Positions 33,730 through 44,615 of a DNA stretch of 64,000 bases are shown here, in pieces. The DNA lies in NCBI RefSeq assembly GCF_003265705.1, contig NW_020313285.1, forward strand, positions 15,256,050-15,320,049. Direction: 5' to 3'. The notes under the pieces were generated by a model. It was not told the origin of the DNA. It ran no database searches and saw nothing but the letters and a program-made list of their open reading frames with translations. The first letter of the stretch is position 1, and each line of letters begins with the position of its first letter. The translations under genes were made by a program, and so were the position numbers. This stretch comes from Callorhinus ursinus. Its lineage: Eukaryota; Chordata; Mammalia; Carnivora; Otariidae.

Positions 33730-33964
33730 AAAGTGAAATACTGATGGGGCGCCTGGGTAGCTCAGTCGTTAAGCATTTGCCTTGGGCTCAGGTCATGATG
33801 CCAGGGTCCTGGGATTGAGCCCCACATAGGGCTCCCTGCTCCGTGGGGGGCCTGCTTCTCCCTCTCCCACTCCCCCTGCTTGTGTTCCCTCTCTGTGTCT
33901 CTCTTTGTCAAATAAATAAATAAAATCTTTAAAAAAAATTAAAAAAATAAAGTGAGATACTGAT
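33730..33964 (+). mobile_element. SINEC, plus, with 16-bp target-site duplication
   Basis: The element is 33746-33948, GGGGCGCCTGGGTAGCTCAG to an A-rich tail. The repeat AAAGTGAAATACTGAT at 33730-33745 recurs with one mismatch at 33949-33964, directly before another SINEC. Confidence 0.96.
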
Positions 33965-34122
33965 GGGGTGCCTGGGTGGCTCAGTTGGCTGTGACTGACT
34001 CTTCATTTCAACTCAGGTCATGATCTCAGGGTTGTGGGATCGAGCCCCACATCAGGCTCCATGCTCAGCGCAGAGTCTGCTTGAGGTTCTCTCTCTAATC
34101 TCTCTCTAATCCAGGTGCCTGG
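33965..34122 (+). mobile_element. SINEC, plus, missing its tail
   Basis: Head GGGGTGCCTGGGTGGCTCAG and body CAACTCAGGTCATGATCTCA, ending in CTCTCTCTAATCTCTCTCTA without the AAATAAAT tail. The upstream SINEC inserted into the base pairs just before this one. Confidence 0.9.
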
Positions 34123-35019
34123 AACTTATTTTTATCCAATTGACAATCTTGGTTTTTTGCTCGGTTCGTTTAATCCACACACATTTAATATTATTATTGA
34201 TATAGTTGGATTTACATTTGTTGTGTTACTTTTTGTCTTATATGTGTCTTGTGTAATTTTTATCTCTATATTCTTCCTTTAATGCTTTCTTCTACTTAAT
34301 CATTTTCTAATGTAACATTTTAATTCCTTTAATGATTTTTCAAAAATTTTTGTTGAGTCTTTTTCTTACTTTTTGCTGTAGGGCTTATCATAGACATCTT
34401 AACTTATCAGAATCTACATCAGATTTATATTAACTTAATTCCAGTGTGAGATAGAAATGTTCATCCTATGTAGCTCTACTCCATTTTCCTCTGTTTTTGT
34501 CCTATTGTATGCAGTATGTATAACTACATCTATGTGTCACAAACTCAACAGTGTGTTGTTATAATGATTATTGTATACAATTTTGTATCTTTTCAGGAAG
34601 CTAAGAGAGAAAGGAATGCAAGTGTATATTTATAGTATTCATTATATCTTATTTATCAATAACTATCTTATTTATCATTTCTGGTTCTTTGTATTTGCTC
34701 CTGTGGATTCAAGTTACCATCTAGTGTCATTTCCTTAGTCCAATACAGTTTTATTTTCATCTTCTCCCTTTTGCTGCTTTTGGCAAATATATTACATTTC
34801 TATATATGATAGGCCCAGCAATATGATTATATACATTCTGGGGGGGGGGTTGTTTTTTAACTCTTAATTTTTTAATCCTATAACTTTATGATTTGATTAA
34901 TCAGTTAAAATCATGTAAATTAAGTGGTGTTTATACTTGAAAATTTCTTTTCATTAAGAAATATTTACCTTACAACAACTTTATTTTTTTTTCATTTTTG
35001 TGATCCTTTTTTTAAAAAC

Positions 35020-35215
35020 TTCTTCACTGAAGTATGGTTAACATGCAGTGATACATTAGTTTCAGGTGTACAACATAGTGAATCCATAATTTTATACATT
35101 ACTCATGCCCACCATAAGTATAGTCACCATTCATCACCACACAACATCATTACAGTATTATTTACAATATTCCCTGTGCCATACTTTTCATCTCTATGAC
35201 TTATTTATCTTATTA
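35020..35215 (-). mobile_element. Old L1 UTR-like fragment next to the young L1 insertion site
   Basis: CTGAAGTATGGTTAACATGC, TTAGTTTCAGGTGTACAACA and GTATAGTCACCATTCATCAC resemble an old L1 untranslated region. It may be a separate small insertion in the ancient L1. Confidence 0.6.
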
Positions 35216-35679
35216 TATACATACTGGGTTTTTTCCTTTAAATTTTTTATTGTTATGTTAATCACCATACATCATTGGTTTTTCATAGAGTGTTCCATGA
35301 TTCATTGTTTGTGCATAACACCCAATGCTCCATGCAGAACGTGCCCTGTTTAATACCCATCACCAAGCTAACCCATCCCCCCACCTCCCTCCCCTCTAGA
35401 ACCCTCAGTTTGTTTTTCAGAGTCCTTCGTCTTGCATTGTTCGTCTCCCCCTCTGATTTCCCCCCCTTCATTCTTCCCCTCCTACTATCTTCTTTTTCTT
35501 TTTTCTTAACATATATTGCATTATTTGGTTCAGAGGTACAGATCCGTGATTCAACAGTCTTGCACAATTCACAGCGCTCACCATAGCACATACCCTCCCC
35601 AATGTCTATCACCCAGCCACCCCATCCCTCCCACCCCACTCCAGCAACGCTCAGTTTGTTTCCTGAGATTAGGAATTCC

Positions 35680-38600
35680 TCATATCAGTGAGGTCATATG
35701 ATACGTGTCTTTCTCTGATTGACTTATTTCACTGAGCATAACACCCTCCAGTTCCATCCACGTCGTTGCAAATGGCAAGATCTCATTCCTTTTGATGGCT
35801 ACATAATATTCTATTGTATATATATACACCACATATTCTTTATCCATTCATCTGTCGATGGATATCTTGTCTCTTTCCACAGTTTGGCTATTGTGGACAT
35901 TGCTGCTACAAACATCGGGGTGCACATACCCCTTCGAATCCCTACATTTGTATCTTCAGGGTAAATACCCAGTAGTGCAATAGCTGGATCATACGGTAGC
36001 TCTATTTTCAACTTTTTGAGGAACCTCTATACTGTTTTCCAGAGTGGCTTCACCAGCTTGCATTCCCACCAACAGGGGAGGAGGGTTCCCCTTTTTCCCC
36101 ATCCCCACCAACATCTCTTGTTTCCCGACTTATTGATTTTAGCCATTCTGACTGGTGTGAGGTGGTATCTCTTTGACGTTTTGATTTGGATTTCACTGAT
36201 GCCGAGCAATGTGGAGCAATTTTCCATGTGTCTGTTGGCCATTTGGATGTCTTCTTTGGAAAAATGTCTGTTCATTTCTTCTGCCCATTTCTTGATTGGA
36301 TCATTTGTTCTTTGGATGTTGACTTTGAGAAGTTCTTTATAGATTTTGGATACTAGCCCTTTATCTGATAGGTCATTTGCAAATATCTTCTCCCATTCTG
36401 TCGGTAGTCTTTTGGTTTTGTGGACTGTTTCTTTTGCTGTGCAAAAGCTTTTTATCTTAATGAAATCCCAATAGTTCATTTTTGCCTTTCTTTCCCTGGC
36501 CCTTGGCGATGTTTCTAGGAAAAAGTTGCTGCAGCTGACATCGAAGAGGTTGCTGCCTGTGTTCTCCATTAAGATTTTGGTGGACTCCTGTCTCACGTTT
36601 AGGTCTTTCAACCATTTGGAGTCTATTTTTGTATGTGGTGTAAGGAAATGGTCCAGTTTCATTTTTCTGCATGTGGCTGTCCAATCTTCCCAGCACCATT
36701 TGTTGAAGAGACTGTCTTTTTTCCATTGGACATTCTTTCCTGCTTTGTCAAAGATGAGTTGACCATAGAGTTGAGGGTCCATTTCTGGGCTCTCTATTCT
36801 GTTCCATTGATCTATGTGTCTGTTTTTGTGCCAGTACCATACTGTCTTGAGGATGACAGCTTTGTAATAGAGCTGGAAGTCCGGAATTATGATGCCGCCA
36901 GCATGCTTTTCTTTTTTAACATTCCTCCAGCTATTCGGGGTCTTCTCTGGTTCCATACAAATTTTAGGATTATTTGTTCCATTTCTTTGAAAAAAGTGGA
37001 TGGTATTTTGATGGGTATTGCATTGAATTTGTACATTGCTCTAGGTAGCATTGACATCTTCACAATGTTTGTTCTTCCAATCCATGAGCATGGAACGTTT
37101 TTCCATTTCTTTGTGTTTTCCTCAATTTCTTCCATGAGTATTTTATAGTTTTCTGAGTACAGATCCTTTGCCTCTTTGGTTAAATTTATTCCTAGGTATC
37201 TTATGGTTTTGGGTGCAATTGTAAATGGGATCGACTCCTTGATTTCTCTCTCTTCTGTCTTGTTGTTGGTGTATAGGAATGCCACTGATTTCTGTGCATT
37301 GATTTTATATCCTCCCACTTTACTGAATTCCTGTATGAGTTCTAGCAGTTTTGGGGTGGAGTCTTTTGGGTTTTCCACATACAGTATCATATCATCTGCA
37401 AAGAGTGAGAGTTTGACTTCCTCTTTGCCGATTTGGATGCCTTTGATTTCTTTTTGTTGTCTGATTGCTGTGGCTAGGACTTCTAATACTATGTTGAATA
37501 GCAGTGGTGATAGTGGACATCCCTGCCACATTCCTGACCTCAGGGGGAAAGCTCTCAGCTTTTCCCCATTGAGAATGATATTTGCCGTGGGTTTTTCATA
37601 GATGGCTTTTATGATATTGAGGTATGTACCCTCTATCCCTATACTCTGAAGAGTTTTGATCAAGAAAGGATGCTGTACTTTGTCAAATGCTTTTTCTGCA
37701 TCTATTGAGAGGATCATATGGTTCTTGTTCTTTCTTTTGTTAATGTATTGTATCACGTTGATTGATTTGTGGATGTTGAACCAGCCTTGCAGCCCAGGGA
37801 TAAATCCCACTTGGTCGTGGTGAATAATCCTTTTAATGTACTGTTGGATCCTATTGATTAGTATTTTGGTGAGAATTTTTGCATCCGTGTTCATCAAAGA
37901 TATTGGTCTGTAATTCTCCTTTTTGATGGGGTCTTTGTCTGGTTTGGGGATCAAGGTAATGGTGGCCTCATAAAACGAGTTTGGAAGTTTTCCTTCCATT
38001 TCTATTTTTGGAACAGTTTCAGGAGAATAGGTATTAATTCTTCTTGAAATGTTTGGTAGAATTCCCCTGGGAAGCCATCTGGCCCTGGGCTCTTGTTTGT
38101 TGGGAAATTTTTGATGACTGCTTCAATTTCCTTAGTGGTTGTAGGTCTGTTCAGGTTTTCTATTTCTTCCTGGTTCAATTCTGGTAGTTGATACATCTCT
38201 AGGATTGCACCCATTTCTTCCAGGCTATCTAATTTGCTGGCATAGAGTTTCTCATAGTATGTTCTTATAATTGTTTGTATTTCTTTGGTGTTGGTTGTGA
38301 TCTCTCCTCTTTCATTCATGATTTTGTTGATTTAGGTCATTTCTCTTTTCTTTTTGATAAGTCTGGCCAGGGGTTTATCAATCTTGTTAATTCTTTCAAA
38401 GAACCAGCTCCTAGTTTTGTTGATCTGTTCTACTGTTCTTTTGGTTTCTATTTCATTGATTTCTGCTCTGATCTTGATTATTTCTCTTCTCCTGCTTGGT
38501 TTAGGCTTTATTTGCTGTTTTTTCTCCAGCTCCTTTAGGTGTAGGGTTAGGTTGTGTATTTGAGACCTTTCTTGTTTCTTGAAAAAGGCTTGTATGGCTA

Positions 38601-39489
38601 AATACTTTCCTCTGAGGACGGCCTTTGCTGCATCCCAAAGATTTTGAACAGTTGTGTTTTCATTTTCATTTTTTTCCATGAATTTTTTTAATTCTTCTTT
38701 AATTTCCTGGTTGACCCATTCATTCTTTAGTAGGATGCTCTTAACTTCCATGTATTTGAGTTCTTTCTGACTTTCCCCTTGTGATTGAGTTCTAGTTGCA
38801 AAGCATTGTAGTCTGAAAATATGCAGGGAATGATCCCAATCTTTTGGTACCGGTTGAGACCTGATTTGCGACCTAGGATGTGATCTATTCTGGAGAATGT
38901 CCATGGGCACTAGAGAAGAATGTGTATTCCATTGCTTTGGGATGGAATGTTCTGCATATGTCTGTGAAGTCCATTTGGTCCAGTGTGTCATTTAAAGTCT
39001 TTATTTCCTTGTTGATCTTTTGCTTAGATGATCTGTCCATTTCAGTGAGGGGGATGTTAAAGTCCCCCACTATTGTTGTATTGTTGTCAATGTGTTTCTT
39101 TGCTTTTGTTATTAATTGGCTTATATAATTGGCTGCTCCCATGTTAGGGGCATAGATATTTACAATTGTTAGATCTTTTTGGATAGACCCTTTAAGTAGG
39201 ATATATTGTCCTTCCTCATCTCTTATTACAATCTTTGGTTTAAAATCTAATTTGTCTGATATAAGGCTTGCCACCCCAGCTTTCTTTTGGTGTCCATTGG
39301 CATGGTAAATGGTTTTCCACCCCTTCACTTTCAATCTCGGGGTTTCTTTGGGTCTAAAATGAGTCTCTTGCAGACAGCATATTGATGGTCTTGTTTTTTA
39401 ATCCAATCTGATAGCCTGTGTCTTTTGATTGGGGCATTTAGCCCATTTACATTCAGGGTAACTATTGAAAGGTATGAATTTAGTGCCAT
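35680..39489 (-). pseudogene. L1 ORF2 (endonuclease/reverse transcriptase), broken
   Basis: The start ATG is at 39489 and the stop near 35680, about 1,270 codons, the usual ORF2 length. The endonuclease part includes GDFNIPLTEMDRSS and [10 protein letters not shown] (39334-38885 frame). The RT core is in 37999-36887: [36 protein letters not shown], and an intact FADD box at 37402-37391. Damage: a one-base loss in an A run near 38005 (five A's against six in the copy at 62635), a frameshift near 36910, and TGG to TAG near 36024 (LWKTV stop RFLKKLK). It cannot make full ORF2p. Confidence 0.92.
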
Positions 39490-39671
39490 TGTATTACCTG
39501 TAAGGTGACTGTTACTGTATATTGTCTGTGTTCCTTTCTGGTCTATGCTGCTTTTAGGCTCTCTCTTTGCCTAGAGGACCCCTTTCAAGATTTCTTGGAG
39601 GGCTGGTTTCATGTTTGCAAATTCCTTTAGTTTTTGTTTGTCCTGGAAGCTTTTTTTCTCTCCTTCTATTT

Positions 39672-40457
39672 TCAATGAGAGATAGCTGGATATAGTATCC
39701 TTGGCTGCATATTTTTCTCATTTAGTGCTCTGAATATACCATGCCAGTCCTTTCTGGCCTGCCAGGTCTCTGTGGATAAGTCTGTTGCCAATCTAATGTT
39801 TCTACCATTATAGGTTACATATCTCTTCTCCTGAGCTGCTTTCAAGATTTTCTCTTTGTCTCTGAGCCTCGTAAGTTTTACTATTAGATGTCGGGGTATT
39901 GACCTATTTTTATTGATTTTGAGAGGGGTTCTCTGTGCCTCCTGGATTTTGATGCCTGTTTCCTTCCCCACATTAGGGAAGTTCTCTGCTATAATTTGCT
40001 CCAATATACCTTCTGCCCCTCTCTTCTTCTTCTGGGATCCCAATTATTCTAATGTTGTTTTGTCTTATGGTATCGCTTATCTCTCGAATTCTGCCCTCGT
40101 GATCCTGTAGTTGTTTATCTCTTTTTTTCTCAGCCTCTTTATTTTCCATCATTTGGTCTTCTATATCACTGATTCTCTCTTCTGCCTCATTTATCCTAGC
40201 AGTTAGTGCCCCCATTTTTGATTGCACCTCATTAATAGCCTTTTTGATTTCAACTTGGTTAGATTTAGTTCTTTTATTTCTCCAGAAAGGGTTTCTCTAA
40301 TAACTTCCATGCTTTTTTCAAGCCCAGCTCGTATCTTTAAAATCATGATTCTGAACTCTAGGTCCAACATCGTACTAATGTCCGTATTGAGTAGGTCCCT
40401 GGCAGACGGTACTACCTCTTGTTCTTTTTGCTGAGGTGATTTTTTTCGTCTTGTCAT
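39672..40457 (-). pseudogene. L1 ORF1 (RNA-binding chaperone protein), frameshifted
   Basis: ORF1p coats L1 RNA as a coiled-coil trimer. Three minus-strand frames join end to end: 40457-40203 (starts MTRRKKSPQQKEQEVV), 40227-39973 (coiled-coil-like INEAEERISDIEDQM, then RIIGIPEEE of the RRM start) and 40043-39672 (RRM/C-terminal domain with KINKNRSIPRHLIVKL, KEKILKAAQEKRYVTYNGR, LSTETWQARKDWHGIF). Frame changes near 40215 and 40010 disrupt it. The length of about 260 codons is close to that of an L1 ORF1. Confidence 0.88.
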
Positions 40458-40689
40458 TTTGTCCAGAGGAGAATAGATGAATGAGAGAACAAAATGCTAA
40501 CAGGTTAACAACATCCCCAGAAAATATACTCTGTCCCCAGAAAATATACTCTAAACAAATCAGAAAAGACCTGAAACCAGGGGAAAAGAAAGGGAAAGAA
40601 AGAAAAAAGAAAGAGAAAAAAAAAGAAAAAGATAAAAACAAACAAAAACAGAAGAAAACAAAAAAAAGCAGAATATGATTAAATATGAT

Positions 40690-41215
40690 CAGGCTGGTGC
40701 ATAGATCAGTACCACACACTAGATTTTGGGTGTATTTTGGTCTGTTAGAAAAAAGTGCCTCCCAAAATTTTAAAGAAAGAAAGACTTATATATGTACAAA
40801 ATTAGGTTTGATACGATGAAGGGATGGAATATGACTGTAAAGATGAAAATTATAAAAAATTTTATAAAAGGAATTGATAAGAAGTTGTTTGAAAAAAGAA
40901 AGAAGATGATTTTAAAAAAGGGGGGCGGGGATAGAATGTGATCAGGCAGGAGACTAGAACAAAGCCATACACTAGCGATTTAGGGTATATTTTGATCTGT
41001 TAGAAGAAACTGTATCTCAAAATTTTAAAGAGAGAACAACTTATATATATATATATATGCCAAAAATAAGGATAACTACTATGAAGGGATAAAATATGGC
41101 TCTAAAAATGAAAAATAAAAATGTTTTTAAAAAAGGGATTGATAAGATGTTAGTTGAAAAAGGGAAAAAGAAAAATTCAAAAAAAATACAGTTAAAAAAA
41201 TTAACTTTGAAAGAC
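40690..41215 (-). repeat. Two-unit imperfect tandem duplication in the L1 5'UTR
   Basis: Matching blocks in order: GATCAGGCTGGTGCATAGAT/GATCAGGCAGGAGACTAGAA; CACACTAGATTTTGGGTGTA/TACACTAGCGATTTAGGGTA; TCTGTTAGAAAAAAGTGCCT/TCTGTTAGAAGAAACTGTAT; CAAAATTTTAAAGAAAGAAA/CAAAATTTTAAAGAGAGAAC; GATGAAGGGATGGAATATGA/TATGAAGGGATAAAATATGG; and GGAATTGATAAGAAG/GGGATTGATAAGATG. Unit spacing is about 250-260 bp. Confidence 0.8.
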
Positions 41216-41364
41216 TAAAGAATCATGGTAAAAAAGCCATGAATTCTATGTGCAGTATTCCCCTAGCGCTGGAGTTCTGCCATTCTCATTGATCAGTAAA
41301 CTTGGTCTTGGCTGGCTGTTCGTGCTGATCTTCTGGGGGAGTGGCCTGTTGCCGTGGTTCCCAA

Positions 41365-42006
41365 ATGTCTTTGCCGGAGGCGGAATTGCCCTGCCCTTGT
41401 CCGTCCGGGCTAAGCAAGCTGCTCGGGTTTGCTCTCGGGAGCTTTTGTTCCCTGCAAGCTCTTGGTACAGCTTTGGAGAATGAAAGTGAAAATGGCGGCC
41501 TCCCAATCTCCACCTGGAGGAGCCGAGAACTCGGGGCCCCGTTCCTCAGTGTGCCCCCAGAGAAAAGCAGTCAGTCACTCCCGTCTCCCCGGTCTCCGGC
41601 TGCACTCCGTGCTCACCCGGCCTGTGTCCAAGCGTTTCTATCTCTGGCACCCGACCCCGTGTGGAGTCTCCAAACCCAGCAGATCCCTGCGGTGCGCTCC
41701 CGTGCCACTCCTCCGAGGGGAGGATGGGGAGTCTCCCCAGCTCTGCTGCTTGTTGGGTCCCTGCTGGAGGAGCAGTGGCCCGACTGTCCCACAGATCACA
41801 GTTTATGGCAACCCCTAGCTGAGAGCCCGCACTTTGTTTCCGTCTCTGCAGCCGGCTTCCCTGCTCTGATACCTGGGAGCTCTGCCGCACTCAGGCACCC
41901 CTGGTCTTTCTGTGACCCCGAGGGTCCTGAGACCACACTGTCCCGTGAGGGTTCCACCCCCCGCTTAGCCACTGGAGCAACGTCCCTCCGCAGAGCCGAC
42001 TTCTAA
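41365..42006 (+). other. Antisense open frame in L1 5'UTR, 213 codons (ORF0-like position)
   Basis: From ATG at 41365 to TAA at 42004-42006 the strand opposite to the L1 is open for 213 codons. It starts MSLPEAELPCPCPSG and includes LSLAPDPVWSLQTQQIPAV and ALRHPWSFCDPEGPETT. The copy at 60246-59608 has a matching start, stop and length. Primate L1s carry a short antisense ORF0 in the same kind of place, reading outward from the 5' end. The sequence is Pro/Ser/Leu-rich with no domain I know. The GC-rich DNA makes long chance frames likely, and other frames here are also partly open, so protein coding is unproven. Confidence 0.4.
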
Positions 42007-42305
42007 AAGTTCCGATTTTTGTGCTCCGCAGCTCTATTACTTGCCAGAAGCAGCTGATGGAGGCCCCCTCCCCCGCCGTCTATCCTCCCGAATATCACCT
42101 CGGACTCATTTCTCCACACGTCCTACCTTCCAGAAAGTGGTCGCTTTTCTGTTCAGAGAGTTGTTGCTATTCTTTTCTTCGATCTCCTGTTGAGTCCGTA
42201 GGTGTTCAGAATGGTCTGATCCCTATCCAGCTGAATTCCTGAGACCAGACAAAATCCAGGTCTCCTACTCCTCTGCCATCTTGCTCCACCCCCCTATACA
42301 TACTG

Positions 42306-44615
42306 TTTTATACAACCACTCTGTAAGTCAATTAAGGGAAGAAAGGAGAAGAAATATGCATCTAAACTGTCTTTTATAATTATGTAATTACCTTCACCAG
42401 TGAATTTTTGTTTTTCTTGTATGTTTGAATTACTCTATAGGGTTATTTGCTTTCAGGCTGAAAAACTTCTTTAGTATTTCTTGTAACACGGGTCTGCCCA
42501 CAGATTCAGTTTTTAGTTATCTGAAATGCTTTCATTTTCTCTTATTTTTGAAATAAGATTTTTCTGGATTTATGATTCTTGGTTGACAGTTTTTCTTTGA
42601 GCACTTTGGCTATATTATCTCACTTTGGCTATATTACTCTTATTTTGGCCTCCATTGTTTCTGATGAGAAATCAACAATTAATATCACTGAAGTTCCTTT
42701 GTAAGAGATAAGACATTTTTCCCTTACTGATTTCAAGATTTTTTTCGTGTCTTCGGCTTTCTGCATTTTTATTAGGAATTGTCTCTGTTTATGCTCTATG
42801 TTTATTCTACTTGAATTTCATCGAGCTTCTCAGATTTATAGATTTTCGTTAAATTTGGGACATTTATAGTCATTATTTCTTCAAATATTTTTCTTCTTTT
42901 TTCTTTCTTCTCTATTTCTAATACTGGATTTTGTATATGTTGTTGAGTTTAATGATGTCCCACATTTCTCTGAGACTCTTCTTTCTCTTCATTCTCTTTT
43001 CTCTCCGTTCTTTGTATTGCATAATCTCTGTCAATTCATCTTAAAATTCGCTAATTCATTCTTCTGCCAGTTCAGATCTACTGTTGAGCACCTCTAGTGA
43101 ACTTTTCATTTCACTATTGTTATTGTTCTTTTCAACTCCAAATTTTCCATTCAGTTCTTTCTTATAATTCCTAGCCCTGTATTGATATTCCCTATTTGAT
43201 GAGACACTGTCTTCATACTCTTCTTTAATCATGGTTTACTTTAGTTCTCTGAACATATTTATAATGACTAATTTGACATAGCTTGTCATTTAAGTCTGAC
43301 TTTGGATTGCTCTTGCAGGCAGTTTGCATTGCTTGCTTCCCCCCTGCCCTGCCCATGTATAGATTACATTTTCTTGTACTTTGTAAGTCTCATAATTTTG
43401 GTTAAAAATGGGATACTTTAGGGACTCTGGGTATTTGTCCCTCTCATCCTCCTTTGGATATTGTTACTCTTGTTTGTTTGTTAGTTTATTTGTTTAGTGA
43501 CTGGTTAGATTATTTTCATCTATTCCTCCCTGCTACCCACCCCCTCCCAACAATACCAAGTCTCAGGTATTGCTCCTCAGACTGTATAGCGTTGGGCATG
43601 CTTACAGTAAGTAGTTTTGGCAGTGCTCTTTCTTTCACTGTTTCTTTCCCTGACTGCATCCATCTGTTAAGCTCCAATAATTGCTGGGTGGTGCTCCATT
43701 GTTTTCAGTAACGTTCTGTGATATAAACTGTGCCATAGACTGATCTAGTTAAATTCAGGTTCCCTTGCAGAGATAGTGTTTGAGGCCAGTTTCTGAGGTT
43801 TGGTCTGACCCCACAATGGCTCTTCCTAGCTTTCCTTTTTCTTGGTTCCTTCTGATAAACTAGCTGGTCTCTGGATTAATTTATGTCTGTAATGAAGCTA
43901 CTATCCTACTCTTAACTGGTTTCCACCAAAACCTCCATTGTTTTTGAGTATCCTTAGTCCTGAACTTGCTTACATTTTGTTTCAAATAAAGTCAATTCTC
44001 TTCTCTCTCAGCGTTCTCATTTATGGCTGCCTCTTCCTCTGGGCAAAATCTCTGAGGCAAGGGTCTAGAGCTGGGGCTGGGAATAGTGGTATGCTTTTCT
44101 CTGAGTGACTCCTGCTTTAATTACTGGGCAATGGATGCAAGTGGTACCCTTTAGTCTTCTTTGCTTGCCTCTCCTAGTCTGGAACCTCAGACCTATGAAT
44201 GAGCTAGAACTAGTGCCCCAGTATTCTTAGAGTCATACACACATAAATATAAAGTTTCTTTCCACACATGGGGGCTGGGCAGAAAAAGGGACCCCACAAA
44301 CTCTTGGTGGCACTTACTAGGAATTTAGCTATGCAACAAGTAGTATGGGGTGCAGTGAGAAATATTGATGTTCTATCTCTCTTCAGAAGACAGTGTAGCC
44401 TTTGATCAGGAGCTTGAGCAAAAGGGAGCCCTGTGTTCTTTGCCTGGATTGCACTTTCTGTCACATTAACCAAGGAAGCAGGGAGAAGGGAATGGGTTGT
44501 GGTTCAAATGGCACAGATTACTGCTGTTCTTAATTTTAGTAGATTTTCTTAAAGAAGTGTCTTTTCATTTGCTGTATATCTCTAGGATCATTTCCAGAGA
44601 CCATAAATGGTTTTA
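42306..44615 (-). mobile_element. Ancient L1 (L1M-type), minus: 5' part beyond the younger L1
   Basis: Continuation of the element at 31606-35215. The minus strand contains ORF1/5' region sequence recognisable from the plus-strand motifs GATTCTTGGTTGACAGTTTT, TTTCTGATGAGAAATCAACA, TCAAATTTGGGACATT-like stretches, CATTTCTCTGAGACTCTTCT and GATCTACTGTTGAGCACCTC. The upstream 5' boundary near 44615 is approximate. All frames are broken. Confidence 0.78.

Larger units (their letters stand above)
31606..35215 (-). mobile_element. Ancient L1 (L1M-type), minus: ORF2 part, 3' side of a younger L1 insertion
   Basis: The minus strand carries degenerate ORF2. The RT region has GATTGCATTGAATCTGTAGA, TTTTGTTAAATTTATTCCTA and AGTGGACATCCTTGTCTTGT. 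The spacer and endonuclease region has AAAGAACCAATTTTTAGTTT and TGGAAAAGAATATATACTCT. At 34130-34560 it holds the next part. No frame is intact. It resumes at 42306 beyond the young L1 and is further interrupted at 32795-33088 (L1 3' end) and 33746-34122 (SINECs). Confidence 0.8.
40458..42294 (-). promoter_or_regulatory. L1 5'UTR with internal promoter region
   Basis: In L1s the 5'UTR carries the internal promoter. Here the distal 1.05 kb (42294-41250) is GC-rich with many CpGs. The proximal 0.8 kb (41250-40458) is A-rich and shows two roughly 260-bp repeated units (for example TTTGGGTGTATTTTGGTCTG at 40725 and TAGGGTATATTTTGATCTGT at 40981 on the plus strand), a tandem duplication. The repeat-type layout is reminiscent of monomer-like UTRs, though only two units are visible. 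Confidence 0.7.
35216..42305 (-). mobile_element. Full-length L1 (about 7.07 kb), minus, with 11-bp target-site duplication
   Basis: The element occupies 35227-42294. Its minus-strand 5' end is GGGGGTGGAGCAAGATGGCA and its 3' end is the T-rich run near 35229-35250. The perfect direct repeat TATACATACTG is at 35216-35226 and 42295-42305. Order on the minus strand: GC-rich then A-rich 5'UTR (42294 to about 40458), ORF1 (40457-39672, frameshifted), spacer, ORF2 (39489-35680, broken) and 3'UTR (35679-35227). It split an ancient L1 in the same orientation. Nonsense and frameshift damage make it inactive, but the clean duplication indicates a recent family. Confidence 0.97.

Noticed and set aside
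36633..37148. 171-codon plus-strand frame, and neighbours at 36016-36342, 37176-37601 and 38275-38563
   Set aside because: These are reverse-strand shadows of L1 ORF2, hydrophobic because they complement Lys/Glu-rich coding sequence.
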